This document shows, piece after piece, positions 1-13,409 of a DNA stretch of 64,000 nt (position 1 is its first letter; each line of letters starts with the position of its first letter). The position numbers and the translations under genes were made by a program. The notes beneath the pieces were generated by a model, which had not been told where the DNA came from, did not search any database, and was given only the letters and a program-made list of their open reading frames with translations. Source of the DNA: Argentina anserina (Eukaryota > Streptophyta > Magnoliopsida > Rosales > Rosaceae); NCBI RefSeq assembly GCF_933775445.1, contig NC_065874.1:8575001-8639000 (forward strand), given 5' to 3'.

Positions 1-3000
1 GTTCTACGAGGATAAGTCTCGAAGTTATTTTATTAAGGCTTAGGGGATTAAATTTCAACGATGTATATGTACTGACTGCAAGTCTTTTAGGTGAGTAGAC
101 TCCCCTTCGTAACCATTATCCAAAATCTCTATCTAGCTAGCTAAAAACAAGCTTGACTTCAGTCGCATGGGCGGCATGGCTTTATATAAGTATGCGCTAG
201 CCATCGAATGCATGATTCATGTAACAGAAGAAGAAGGTAAGTCAATAATCAGAATAAGAAAGAAATTGGAGGTATTATGCCAGGGGTGGATTCGGGATGT
301 GAACTCCCTCTAGGCTAATTAAGAGTTCTTAAAGGATCTTTTGTTTACCAATATTGTTTCCAAGTGTTTATTTTCCTTTTTTTTAGGGGGTGCGTTTGTT
401 TTCCTTTTTTATCAAAGAGTATGTGAAGTTCATATCAATAGTTTTACCCTCTATTTTGTGAAGTGAAATCATAAAAGGAAATGTGGGAAAGAAAACAAGA
501 ACAAAATGTAAGAAATACTAGTAGAAAATAGAAGTACATTGTGAGAGCAAAAAGAAGACAAGATAGAAATAGAGAAGAAAATTAGAAAGAATGGAAGAAA
601 AAAATGATATTTTCAAGGATGATTCGAACCAGAGACATGGGGAATTAATAAGAATCTAAAATAAGAGTGAGCCAACTAAACTTGTAGGAATCAACTCGAA
701 ATATCCCATGTACATAAATAATTAACATGATTTTTGTCTAGACTTAAGACCATAAAGCCTACAACATAGATACGCCCTGGCAGAACCACTACATATCTTA
801 AATTTGGAATGAAAACAATAGTATAAAGCGCTTCGATCCTTGAATTCTTTCAACAATTGTCTAGATCTAGGGCATCAGGTATGCGCGAGGGTTTCCTATC
901 TTATAATTTTTTGTCTAACTGAGGGTTTCCTAGTAAAGTTTTGTCTGAATTAGGGTTTCCTAGCTAGCTAGATAGCACATTTATATATACCAAGCATGTG
1001 AAGTTTGAAATAAATGGCCAAGCGCAGTTGCATCGACCATAATAATGGTCACCAAGTGAAACAGGTATCCACTATGCAGTAGCATGTGTAGGAACGTGCA
1101 GCAGTTGCCAATTCAGTTGGTAGTCGCAGCTAGACGATATAGCTCAACTTCGAAAGGATGTAAAACAACAAATTTGCTGATTCAGAACCATAGCTATTAT
1201 GGGTTGTTTACAAGATCTCATCAAGTCTCATCATAAACGTGCATTATTGTAGGATACAGTGGAGTTTCATTTTGATAGAAACAACTAAAACAAGTTAGCC
1301 TGAAACCTCTCACCAGATGGAATGAACTATGCATGAAATAACTTTCACCTTCTCCATAAATATATACCATGGAATACAGAAACTGTGAAACAACTTGGCA
1401 GCTAGTTTGCTTTCTCAGTTGATTTCCACAGAATCACAGACGCGCGGGTTCAATGATTATTGATAAAACAGAAAGAACGTGGAGTGCAAGTTGCAAGCAA
1501 TAGTAGTACGTACACACTAAATACTACTCGATCCAAAACTCTGAGCCATGTGCTTCCCTCTGAACCAGGAATCATTTGAATGCATATTTCTAAGTTTTCA
1601 TTCTACTCGTACACACTAGCTCACATAGTAAATCGGTCCAAACCTCCCCAGCTCCAAACATTATTCTCGGAACAATCATAGAATTTCCCTTTGGAAAGGG
1701 TCCAATTTGCCTCAGCGTTTTATATAATACCGGCAACTGATGCAAGAAACAAAGTGCTTTCAAACTGGCACGCGTAGTTTCCTTTCTGGCTTTGATCTAA
1801 CATGGTTCTTGGTACTCTGGAAAGATCTTCATCATTAATCAATTCTATCTTCTATTCTTTTTATTCAACTCCTTAACTGTCGCAAAATTCTCTCTTTGCC
1901 AATCATGAAGTCCACGTCGTCGAACCAATATATTTTCATGGGAGCTCGAGAACATATATATTTTCTAAATCGATAGAACGTATGTAGCTGGCATCCGTCA
2001 TAGGGTATATGATTTTATAATGTTCATCGTGATATTAATATTGATGTATGATTATTACAGCGTAATTTAAAAAGATCGACTTCCAACTCCAGCCAAGTTA
2101 ATGATTCTTATGGCAGCTGGTAGCCTGGTACGTACCGTACGGTTTTCTTCTTAATTGTTGGATTAAATAGCATATACAAATAGTATGAGAGAATAATCCC
2201 TTAATGAGACTCTATCTAAATTGATTCCAATTACAGCTTAATTTAAGAAAACTAAAATTTTCAACTGGTGTCAAAGTTGCAGTAGTACCTTTGCATCTAC
2301 GTACGGAGCCTTGTCTCTCATACAAAATTAAAAATGAAGTAATTAAGCATGGAAGAATGACTTTTCCTAATCACTAGCTAGTTTGTTTGATAAATTAATC
2401 AAGAGAGGCCGGCAGAGCATATATAGTTGGTAAATTAATGTATTAGTTTACGTATACAATGTCAATATGGTAGGTTAATCGATCTCTAACCTACTTATAT
2501 ACTGAATTGATGCCCACTTTCTAAAAAGATAAGGATTGCGTATCAGAACAGATAAGCCTTCTGAAGGATATTATTCTACCACTGTTACATAATTTTACTC
2601 TCTTTTTCAAGGATACAAGTAAATAAAGCTCATGATTCATTGTCATATCTTCAACAATGTAGAGAAATGTTCGTTATCGTTTGTTACAGTCTCAATAAGA
2701 ACTATTGCTATTAATCATATAAAATCATATCTCACATCAGAAGAGTGAGGAGATAACTAATTCCTATATTGAGAAAGTTTATGATTTGATGACTCTAAAT
2801 GCTAGCCCTAAATATTTTCAGACTAAATGATAAGAAGATCGAAGTTTGATATATAAAGATTAAAAGATACATCAAAATTTATATGCAAAGAAACGCATGC
2901 ATATATTATATGAACTGTTCACCAGTTATAAATCATAAATTATTGTTCACTATCAATATATAAATGTTCATAATTGCTATGAATCTATGATATACAACAA

Positions 3001-3880
3001 GAGAACAACAATGTTGTCCAAAGATATGTATTAGCCGTCTCTAGTAAAGTACTGTAGCTATACATGGATCGAATTAGGGATAGTGATCGATATTGTCATA
3101 GAATTCAGCTATAATTAGAGTAATTGATGTAATATCAGTCTGGTTGAGCTTAATTTCGAAAAGAAACCTTGAAACTAAACCCGTTGTCGAAAAAGCCTTG
3201 AAGCAAAAACAAAAAATTCATTGAAATGGTGTAAAAATTACGTGGTTGTGACGCTTGTATACACAGTGCTCTATCTACTTCACAAGCTCCTGCTTAACTT
3301 CGTTGCTCGATCACCTTGGACAATTGGCACCATATAGCATTCGTGACCTTATCTTTCTCATTGTCCGTTTGTTCTTGTTTTGTTTCAACAGCCGGGATCA
3401 TACATGGGGTCCCGTAACCCAACATTTCACTTGATTGGCTCCCTAATTTAATCAATCACTAAAAATTCTTAACGAATTCCTTCTTCTTCACGGTTCATGC
3501 TAACATCGATCTTGTTTAATTTGTATGTATATGAGAGTTGATCGAGAAAGTAATGTGCAATCTAATTGTGGGGTCTTTGATCAATATATTCTGCCACCAC
3601 TCATTTTCCATGATATCTTGTTCGAGACCGGTCACCTTAGCTTACTCATATGTCATTACTCATTACATATCACCTAGCTAGTCATTAAAATCTGATTTGT
3701 GCATATCATATATATATGGCAAAAAAATACCTAATGGGCTCCCCAATACGATTACCTGGATCACGAATAAGACCATTCCCGGTAATGTCAATGCTTCTCT
3801 AAAATAATACATACCATTAATCAGGTAGATTTGACTCCACTAATCTTTGCCTTTTTACCTTTTTATTGAAGTGGGATATA
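1..3880. other. AT-rich intergenic DNA, no gene seen
   Basis: No reading frame here shows recognisable protein similarity or a codon pattern that stands out from background. The sequence is AT-rich with scattered short homopolymer runs and CTAGCTAG-type motifs. I see no RNA gene. Confidence 0.5.
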
Positions 3881-3892
3881 TATGATCAGAAG

Positions 3893-3893
<1 letters not shown>

Positions 3894-3943
<50 letters not shown>
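3894..3943. repeat. (TA)n microsatellite
   Basis: About 25 uninterrupted TA dinucleotides directly abut the left side of a foldback element. TA runs are common insertion targets for plant MITEs. Confidence 0.9.
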
Positions 3944-3945
<2 letters not shown>

Positions 3946-3949
3946 ATTT

Positions 3950-4325
3950 CTCATGCCCGCACGCATCCGGATGGCTTTTCCGTCCAGATTTCAGTCATTT
4001 TTTCACAATTCGAAAACAATTAACATTGTTTCTTCTAGCCAGAGTGACACCATACCTTCATAGACACTACTGCAATGAAGAAGAAGGCTAAAGCTATCGG
4101 GATCGGAGGTCCACCATGATTGGTGGTGAAGTTTTGAGTGAGGTTGCTGCATAGATTTTCGATCTCGATATTTTTCGTCTTCTTCTTCATCATAGCAGTG
4201 TCTAGAAAGATGTGATGTCACTCCGATTAAAAAAAACGACGTTACGAACATCTGGATCGTGGAGAAATAACTGAAATCCGGATAAAAAAACTGTCTGGAC
4301 GTCCACAGCCTAAAAACACTAGTTT
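3950..4325. mobile_element. Foldback / MITE-like element, about 375 bp
   Basis: The left arm (about 3966-4089) and the reverse complement of the right arm (about 4180-4310) align over roughly 120 bases. Both contain a CCGGAT block, then CAGATTTCAGT or GGATTTCAGT, then GGAGTGACA or AGAGTGACA, and end in a GAAGAAGAAG run. The loop is about 90 bp. The short frames predicted on opposite strands here are mirror images of this repeat, not genes. The superfamily is not assigned and no target-site duplication is claimed. Confidence 0.7.
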
Positions 4326-4389
4326 GGATATGCTGCATAGAAGTCATAATAATCTTCACCGGTTTGCAGCCGGTTTGCATGATACTGTA

Positions 4390-7300
4390 TCAAAATATCA
4401 GATAGCATGATAGTATTAAGTATTAACAACAACTAATTATGAAATTTTTACCATTAGAACATTGTAAATGTATGACACTATGACATGCTTACAATGAGTC
4501 ATTAAAGTACGTAGTAATATGTGTCTTCAGTAAAATTAGCTGATGTCAGATAATTTAGCACCTTATACCTGCTAATTAATTAAATTGATTTCAAGGCACC
4601 CTCGTTACAAACCGATTAAATTAGCCCATAACTAATGACGCTAGGTTCTACTATAATTTTAAAGTGTGAACGCTTATGTATGTTGTGTGAGACTATGATA
4701 TAATTTTAAAGAACAATATTTCAATTCAATTACTTTGAATATGTGGTCTCTTGCCCTTTCTCTCTGTCTGTCTCGCTCTCTGCAATTTCTCCATCTTTTC
4801 CCAGTTTTCTTCCTCCCCCATTACTAAACACTTTGGCGTAGCCACACTAGGGCCCGAACGGTCAATTAACCCATCTCAGATTTTCAAACTATGCCATACA
4901 GAGACATGATTGGTTAGTGGAATTGATTATATAAGTAGAATTGACTATTCTAACAACCCGAGAATAATTATGAAATTTACTATTACTGGAGATAAGAGTT
5001 CAACTCATCTTCTCTAATATCTCTTCTTTTTTATGTCTTTCATTCTCAAGCAATTAAGATTTGCTTTTCCGATTAGTGTCTCATTTCTCTGGTCTAAAAA
5101 AAGAAAATTATTATCTCATTTGGACTTGGTCAAATTTTCATACTCTCCCACGCCCTTTAGCAAATTTTCCTAATCATTCAGTAACTGTTACCTCATATTT
5201 ATATACAGTATGTGTCTACGTATATAATTTGTTTTGTTCTGCTCGATGTAGTCGATTGAAACTTTCATACTTAGAAACATGGAATTATATATACAAGATA
5301 TTGAATAAATCGAACAAATCGTAAGAGAAAAGCAACAAATCGGTTAACATGCACCATCTGAAAGCATAGTTTAGTAGTGTTAATTTTTTGACCCTCCTAA
5401 TTGCGATTTCTAGCTACGCGCCACTGACTAAACACAAAACAAATCAAGTACTCATTTCAAGGAAGGTAACTAGCTTGTATCGCTTGCATGTAACAACGTA
5501 ATCCACGTATATATGTGCCAAACACAATTCAAAGTACTTCCCTTTACCTCTACACTTGTTAACAAAACCGAATAGGATCATGCACTTCAGTTCACTTGTG
5601 TTAAGCGCTAGCGAGGAGAATCGAACTGGATTTATACAAAAGAGAGAAGCAGATCGAATATGTAATATATGGAAGGATTAGATCAAAGTTGACCAAAAGG
5701 GTTAGTTCATGACTCTTCATATCCTGCTTTTTACTGATTTAGCTTATGACATAATTTGCCTCTTAATTTAGTTACTACCTCCTGTATTTTTGTTAATCCC
5801 GGTCCCTCTTAAATACAATATTATTATTTGTATAACGCGCAATGCAATGTTAATCATCTGTATGTTTTGACAACTATGTATTTATATTGAAGTTATCGAT
5901 TTTAACTATTCACATATAGTTGTGTCGTAGGTGCTCTGAATACTATCTGATATTAAAACAGCCCTTATCGTTTTTAAAATCTATGGTTGAAACTGAACAG
6001 GTCATTACCGTCTTTGCCTTCAAAAAGTCGGGACCAAAATTTAATCTTACTCACTCAACTAATCCTGCAATGCTCAATGTAGGTATAATATCCTTGTTTG
6101 TATTTGATCTAAGTTTAATATCTATTTCATAATTACAGTAAATACTCCACGGAGAAAAGCTCTCGATCAGCAGCTAATCAAAAAGAATAGGAGCCCCATT
6201 GATTCACCATATATAGAGATCGAGATCTCTCACGCTAGCAAGGGATTCATATATCATTTGCTGAATTGTTATCCTAAGGTTGCATTACACAATTAAAAAA
6301 AAATACCAAATTTGAAACATAATCAACAATGAATATATATCGGCAATCTTTGTAGCCTAGCAGCGCTTATAAGTTACCACCAATTAAAGAGTGGTAGATA
6401 GAATCTTGGAGTTCATGGCAATAGATCGGAATTACATTCACTGCGAATTAACTAGTACACCTACTTAATAATAAGATATAATACAATACTACATTTAACG
6501 AGAGGTAATGATAAAACCCACATACCATGAAACCTTGATGTATAAGCTCTCAGAAAGCTTTGATAAGTTTAATTTGGTTGGTGTACGTGTATATTATTCT
6601 TGAATGTCAAGCTAGCATTTCCAGTTCGAAGTTTCGTTTCATAAGGTCAACTTACGTCTCAACAAATATGCCCAGACAAAGACACGAGCTAGTTTTATGT
6701 ACTTGTGTGATTCATACTACAGAAGACTAGTCCATATATAGCGAATTTCAGCATATTTTGAAATCAGAGTCACGAAGTGTTTGAGCCACACTCTTTTATA
6801 GGCAGACCGTACAGCATGAGTGGTACTATGCAAATATATGTGGCTAATTATGTTTAGAGGAATTAATCAGTGTTTTATTGCTTCAGGTGGGTGAGGCATG
6901 CATACCATGATTCATACATATTTTGGCTTATCTTTTAAGTCGGTAGGTTGGATAATATGATTGTGTTTTGACAGTTTATTTGAATCATTGCTAATTTTAG
7001 TTTTGGTGGATTATCTGTATCTTCTATTATACTTTGCCAAGTTTGCTGCTGCCTGTTCCATCTTTGCATGCACAGTGCATAGTGCATAGTGAAGCGCTAC
7101 ATTTTTCGGAAAATAAATCGAGAATGATTACGTTATTTTTAACAAAAATAGTACCGTTTCGTGTTGTTTATAGAATTTTTGGAACAACTAGTTTGCGTCG
7201 TATACGTGACTTTGTGCATGTTTCATTTGAGAACTATCAGTTTGTATGAGTTTCTGATGCCCGAGGCACAAGGGTATGTAAATTCTTGGTTCTAGAAACG

Positions 7301-7790
7301 AAAGTAGCTAAATCCTCTCTTGTACGTAGACTCTTATAAACTCGAGTTCTAGTATCGAACCTACTAATATTGCATCGTCTCTAGTAACATCTACACGTCT
7401 AAACTGAAAATGTAACATTACCAACATTACGGTTAGCAAGATTCGTTCGTTAAAACATTTTTTTTTTCTCTAGTAGAAATGTGTAAAGATACGCTGCTGC
7501 TGGATCAAAAAATTATAAAGATGTAAACCTTCAACCTCCCAACTTAACCGAATTTTACCGAGGTCATACGGCCACCGTCACCCACCGGATATCCCGATCT
7601 CATCAGCCACCAAAACCACCACAATCCTAACCGATTTTACCACATTACCCTCACCAGAAATCTTCCAAATACAAACTTATCCCAAAACCCGAAAACGCCA
7701 CTGATCAGAGACACGGAATTTACGCTTCTGACCGGTCGCACTGTGTCAGACATCACTTCCGGACGTTACAACCCCCCAATATCAATACAG
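4390..7790. other. AT-rich intergenic DNA, no gene seen
   Basis: Only short unremarkable frames occur. I see no conserved protein motif, tRNA or clear transposon end in this stretch. Confidence 0.5.
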
Positions 7791-8244
7791 TCCCTATTCC
7801 GTAATTCTATCCAACTTCACGCCCGGAAAGTGCAGATCACCAAACAGAAAATGCAAAGCTCCGATTAGAAAGGAAAAACATATATTGGCATTAACGAATC
7901 CGGTTACATCGCCGATTTTACCCCCATTTGCCGGAAAATAACTAACGCGAAATTGGGGCAAAAAAGAAAACATAATTATCATCCGATTTTTGCCAGTTCT
8001 TCTACAGAGAGCAACAAACAACAACAAACCCTACTAGCTGGTACTCATTTCTAGCTTTGTATTTTCCTCATTTCTCCAATTTACAACAAAATTTAAAAGA
8101 AGAAAAAGAAAAGCTAAAATACTGTGGTCCTAAACGACTCCCTTCTCCTCGATCGGAGACCTGTATTTACAGAAAAGGCCAAAACATCTCCCTAGAATTA
8201 CCGAGATCTACACCACCGGCGGTTTAGAGAGACCTCCGCCGCCG

Positions 8245-8712
8245 CTAATTGGCGTAGATAAAGTGACGATCGTCGGCGAGCGAGGAGGAGGAGGAGGAGG
8301 TTGAGCCGAGGAGGTCGGTGATGTCACTCGACGGCGCGGCGCGGCCGAGGCGGAGAGCCTCGAGGACGCGCTCGAAGACGACGACGTGGCAGGGAATCCG
8401 GAGCACGCCGCGCTGCTCGTAGCCGTACTCCTGCGCCGACTTGTTGAGAAGCTCGACGAACACCGGATGGTTGAGAAGCTCGGCGGAGACGACGAACCGC
8501 TCCATCTCTTCGCCGACGTACACCGGGACGTGTCCCTCGGGGACTCCGGTCTCCGGTGAGCTCTTTCTCCGCCGCAGCTTCAAGACTCTGAACGACTCGC
8601 TGCGGCGAGTCCGGGCGGAAGAGGAACCGGCCGCCGAGGAGTCGGTGGAGCGGAGGAGGCAGTACTGCGACGAGTCGGCGACGCGGGAGAGGCGTCGGAT
8701 CAATTGCTTCAT
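8245..8712 (-). CDS. SAUR-family small auxin-up RNA protein
   Basis: An intronless 155-residue frame encodes a SAUR protein. In studied plants these proteins are rapidly auxin-induced and promote cell expansion, partly by inhibiting PP2C.D phosphatases that restrain plasma-membrane H+-ATPases. The conserved SAUR core lies at about residues 57-122: VPEGHVPVYVGEEMERFVV, then LNHPVFVELLNKSAQEYGY, then GVLRIPCHVVVFERVL. The N-terminus is basic and Ser-rich (about 1-55). The C-terminus carries a poly-Ser stretch encoded by a GAG/CTC trinucleotide run. Length and lack of introns are typical of the family. The start is the first Met of the frame, preceded by a GA-rich leader and a TATA-like box. The gene is an isolated island of high GC in AT-rich DNA. 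Family assignment is firm; the paralogue number cannot be given. Confidence 0.93.
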   Translation of the reverse strand: MKQLIRRLSRVADSSQYCLLRSTDSSAAGSSSARTRRSESFRVLKLRRRKSSPETGVPEGHVPVYVGEEMERFVVSAELLNHPVFVELLNKSAQEYGYEQRGVLRIPCHVVVFERVLEALRLGRAAPSSDITDLLGSTSSSSSSLADDRHFIYAN

Positions 8713-8830
8713 GGTGTTTTTGCAGAGAGAGAGAGAGAGAGGAGGCGTTTGGGATTTTTAGAGAGAGAAAGTGATGATGTGAGTAGTGGGTGTGAGGGGT
8801 GTGGGGGGGAGGAGGGGAATATATAAAGGG
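8713..8830 (-). promoter_or_regulatory. SAUR 5' leader with GA-repeat and TATA box
   Basis: Read on the minus strand, a TTATATAT box sits at about 8818-8827, roughly 105-115 bp upstream of the SAUR start codon. A CT-rich leader containing an uninterrupted CT run (8727-8741) follows. The layout fits a transcription start near 8790. It is inferred from sequence only. Confidence 0.55.
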
Positions 8831-8979
8831 CAGGAAAGGGAATTAAAATGAAAGAGGAGAGAGAGAGGGACATGGAAAGGTGATGATAAGAGAGAAGGGT
8901 GGGAGGTACAATTAGGCGTACTTGGCAGGTACAATAACACAGACACAGACCCTTTATATTTTTCTTCTTTTTATTTTTC

Positions 8980-11900
8980 TTTTTTAATGTTTTTTATTTT
9001 TATTTTTCTAATGTTGCGCAGTAAAACATTTATATTCTAAGGATTTGGTGCCTCCTTTTTTCTTTCTTTTTTCACCCGGGCTTTCCGTACCGAAGAGGAC
9101 GCTGCGGGAGTAGGTAGGCGTGAGGCAGTACGTCTTAGCATTGCTTTTTCTTTATATTCTTTATTTAGTTTTATGCGGAGGTGATTTCAGATACCGTACA
9201 TTTTTACCTACCTTTATGTGAGCAATTACGACGCTTGAAATAATAGGTTTCGGGTTTATTTTGTTTTCTACGGCCTAGGCCCTATGGTCGGAACTGAGGA
9301 AATTTCACATGATATGGTTTTCAAACATTTACGAGTTGAAATAAATTTTCATTTGACGCCGAGAACAATCAAGCAAAAACCTTAAAATTCATGTCAATAT
9401 AACACTTGCTTGGCGGACGAAACAGTTTCCGTTCGGGTTGGGCGGGAATGGGCGCCACTCTCGACATCAGGATATGCGGGCCCACTATTGGTTATCATCG
9501 CTACTGACGTTTGAAGCGGCCGTGTAGCGGCTGTATGACAAATGATCGAGATTCAACATCAGTAGCCATGTAACGACGACATGGCAAAATTGAATTTGTT
9601 TACTGGATCATGGTTCTTGTAGTTGATCGCAATATAATACAATGGAGGTAGAATCCGCTTTAATTTATTGATCTCACGCTTTTTATGTAAGATTTTGATA
9701 CATGGATTGATTTTGTGGCAATATTTCATTTGTTGATACCCCGATTTTTATGAACAAAAACACATTTTTATACCTTGTAATAATAATGGATTTAAAATTT
9801 TATTGTCGGTACTCGAATCAAATTTCAACTATAAAAATAAGAGTGTAAGGACAATATCGTATATATAATTAAAAACCTGAATTGTCAAAATATAAATTCA
9901 CTTTCTAGGTGACTACGTATATATTCACTTTCTACTTGATTGTGTCCATTTCAAAATCTTCATTTGGCGGCGAGATTAGGTCTTAATTACTAGCCATATA
10001 TATACTTGACATTAAGGTGTTCATTTCAATAAAACTAACACAATTCGTGAGTTACTAGCGTGTTTGCTAATCTGATTAATGTTGCTAATGACATAGGAGG
10101 GAAGTAAATTGACGACAAGTAAATACCTATTGTTTCCAAATTCTAAATAGGTCCCAACCGTCCCATACTCCTAGTGCCAAGAAATTAAAGGTTAATATGG
10201 TTAAATATTTACTTCCTTCCTTTTGAAGGATAGTGCTCACTTCCTTCTTGACTTCTTGTTCTTGATATGTAAATTTTTACCAAGCCATAAATGGTTGTAT
10301 TAGTGTACGTTATTCTTGTAAGATAGTAGAGGTGAAACGAGAGAGTCATCAATGTATCTAATTATGAAGTTCAATAGAGCTGGCCAAATAGTTATGTTCT
10401 AAATATCAGATATATCGGTAATATTTATAAAAAAAACGATATCGCCTATATTGGTTGAATATAGCGATCAACGATTAGATATCGGTCATACTTCGATATA
10501 TCGGTCAAATATTGGTCAAACCTTTATTTGTTTTTTTTTCATTTTTAAATATTTATTTCCTCTCTTTTTTGAAAAAAAAACTTGTATATTTTTTCATATA
10601 TATTTCTAATTTTTATATTTTTTGTATTTTTTTAATATATATAATGAATTTCGAGTCTAAACAATCATTCTTAAAACATTTATTTCTATTATTAAGTGTC
10701 GTTCGTGTACTTTAATGGCAAAAAATTAAGTATTTTTTTTAATTTACTTAGTACCGTTTCTTAGTTTATTTGGTATATTTTGAAGTATAATTTTATAAAT
10801 TTTATTGAAAATAAGCAAATCTGATAAAACTGATATATATCGATATTTACTCCTTGATCAATAAGTAATATTTAAATCATTGCCAAAAAGTAACGACATT
10901 TTACACTGTTTAGGAATTGTGTAAAATTGTAGTGTTGTAACTTATAATGTGCAGAAATTGTGTGCTGCGCCCTTGCTCTACTTTAGTTAAATGCTATGAA
11001 TAACGCCTTTCAAACCCTGCCTGGATTCCGGCAATAATAAACATAAAACTCGATTTGTTTCTATTTATTCTAATTCAAGGCACAACATTACAACAAAATT
11101 TCAAACATCACGAGATTTGATTTCATGGCATGTTCGACATTTGTGAGTGAAGATGAGAACATAAACATAAGTAGAAGAAAATGGCGGACATTTTTTTTAT
11201 GGGAGTATAACGTTAGCACCACTTACTCTTATTTATGAGAAGCAATCCTTTCATTAAGGAAATTCATATCTTGTTTAATTCATTGCATCTGGAATTTCTT
11301 TGTTTCTATCAAAGTTATTGGATTTCTACTCACAGATCGATCACATCATCTTTGTTGCTCATGGAGACAACAAATAGAACCTTTAAATTGCAAGGCACAT
11401 CGATCAAAAGGAAACCCAAGACAGTAGAAAGTCAATAGTTAAAAATCTGACAGTTGAACAGATATTTGGCTTCTATAAGTACAATTCATTCAACATAACT
11501 TACCGAAATTTGGCCGGTGTACAATCAAATTTCACTCAGACATGCATAGCTTATGCAAGTATGCACTTGAGATGTTAACCTTTCAGATATTGAAGTGGTA
11601 GTTACATACAGACATTTATGTTAAAATTTGATAATCATGAATTTAACTATAACTTGTTCCACTTATTGGTGTTATTATCTTAATTTATCAATAACTAGTG
11701 GAGAACAACATTTCTAATATATGATTTGAAAAAAATAGATAAAACTAGTCGATGTCATGAAGCAACATCTATTAGTGACATTTCAATAAAATTAACATAA
11801 AAATGGTAGTGACTTCATGAGTATGAACTTTGTTATAGATAATAGAAATATATATATTCGACGTGTATAGCAATCCTCCAAAATTTTAATTTGGTCAAAT

Positions 11901-12370
11901 GATATTGGTGTAATGCATTCAAATATATTAGATTTTGTCTTGATTTCTCAATGGAAGTTTTTTGCAGGAGTCACCTCATGAAAGGTCATTTTCCTGTTTG
12001 CCCACGGATTAATGCAAAATAAGAATAGTAATAAACAAGAACTCGTAATGTCTAGCTAGCTTCACCTCCGCGTACTAAGTTTTCCCCTGAAATTACTGTG
12101 GACTATATTTCGTCAAACAACAATGTAGTTTAATGATCGAACCGATTTTCTTTCAAATAATGGATATATTTTAGTTGCAAAGAGCCAGACAAAAAAATGT
12201 TGCGCAATCTGACATGAGCAAACTATGATACAAGCTGTGAGAGCAAGCTCATTATTCAACATGAACTTTGTAGTCTTGTGTTGTTTGCATTATATATATA
12301 TATGGTACATGTACATAATAGTCTAATTAGACATTTGCACTATGTCATTTCAATTATAATGTTCCTTTCC
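8980..12370. other. Intergenic DNA upstream of the SAUR, no gene seen
   Basis: The stretch is AT-rich. At 10,380-10,870 there is a patch rich in ATATCGGT and ATATCGAT words that looks like decayed repetitive DNA. The short frame at 11,235-11,438 shows no recognisable family. No coding gene can be supported. Confidence 0.4.
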
Positions 12371-12599
12371 TGAGGTCCAAGGTTAAAAGACCATACACTT
12401 GTCGAAAAAAGACGATACACTAGTTACTCATTGAATGAGTGAAAAGATATTCCGGCAATTAAGCACAATACAGATTCGGTCAAAAACACAGAGAAAGGAA
12501 AAAGGACAGTAAAACAAAAAAAAACGGACAAATGTGCAGCGCACAATCAACGATCTCATTTTTTCCGTAGTCCGTTTACAGTACACATTGTCGTGACTC

Positions 12600-12740
12600 C
12601 TTTTATACGGATTTTTTGTCCTCCCCTCTGTTCCTGACGTGGCACACGTCACCCCACTCTCCCTCACCTCCCACTCTACCCCACGCGCGGGCTGCATGAG
12701 TGTCAATCAGTTCGCCTGCCCTACACGGCCCCGAACAACG
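12600..12740. promoter_or_regulatory. GC-rich island with ABRE/G-box-like motifs
   Basis: GACGTGGC and ACACGTCA occur almost back to back near 12,637-12,652, inside a GC-rich 140-bp patch surrounded by AT-rich DNA. ACGTG cores bind bZIP factors in plants. I cannot identify a gene that this would drive; the frames crossing it have no recognisable domain. Confidence 0.3.
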
Positions 12741-12887
12741 TGTGGGTTTCAGTCTACTTTTCTGAGACGCTTGATTTTGGTGTTCGTCAATTTTACCTTT
12801 TAAAATGAGGGTGTGATTTGTATTGGGAGAGGGATGGGGAATCGGAATCAAACCGCAAGTTGGTTACATGATATATATATATATATA

Positions 12888-13408
12888 TTCGCTAACGGTT
12901 ATTAAAATTTGTGTGACATAGTCTGTTTGATCTTTAATTTTTAAAATTTATCATGATTTCTCAACTCTTGTTTTGTTATCAAATAGATCTATCCAACCAA
13001 ATTTCGCCACTGTTTTGTTAATTTAATGACATAGATCATGCATGGGCCTATATAAAATGGGCAAATGACGTTTGTAACCCATAGTTTTGATCGAAATCAA
13101 TTTCGCGCCAAATTTAGAATTGACAAAACGAGTTTAGAATTAAGAAAATAAGGACACGATTATGAGAAATATTAAGTGGAAACAAATTTAAGCCTTCATT
13201 TTCATTAATATGTCTCATTTGCCCTTTTATATGGGACTACACATGATTCACGTCATAAAATTAATGAAATAATGACGGAATTTGGTTGAATGAATCTAGT
13301 TGATAACAAAACAATAGCAAAACAAGAGTTGAGAGATTTTTTTGATCAATTTTAAAAGTCAGGGATCAAACTAACCATGTCACAAAAATTTAAGGACCAT
13401 TAGTGATT
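12888..13408. mobile_element. MITE-like element with long terminal inverted repeats, about 520 bp
   Basis: The left end (CGCTAACGGT...) and the reverse complement of the right end (CACTAATGGT...) align for about 130 bases. Shared blocks include TTTGTGTGACATAGT or TTTGTGACATGGT, GTTTGATC, CTCAACTCTTGTTTTG and ATCCAACCAAATT. The interior has no coding potential. This structure fits a non-autonomous DNA transposon; I do not assign a superfamily. Confidence 0.7.
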
Positions 13409-13409
13409 T

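Noticed and set aside
600..640. GATTCGAACC-like string resembling a tRNA T-arm (also near 30,416 and 30,580)
   Set aside because: No matching acceptor, anticodon or D-arm could be placed around any of them.
8441..8761. 106-residue frame on the plus strand over the SAUR
   Set aside because: Shadow of the GC-rich SAUR gene on the opposite strand.
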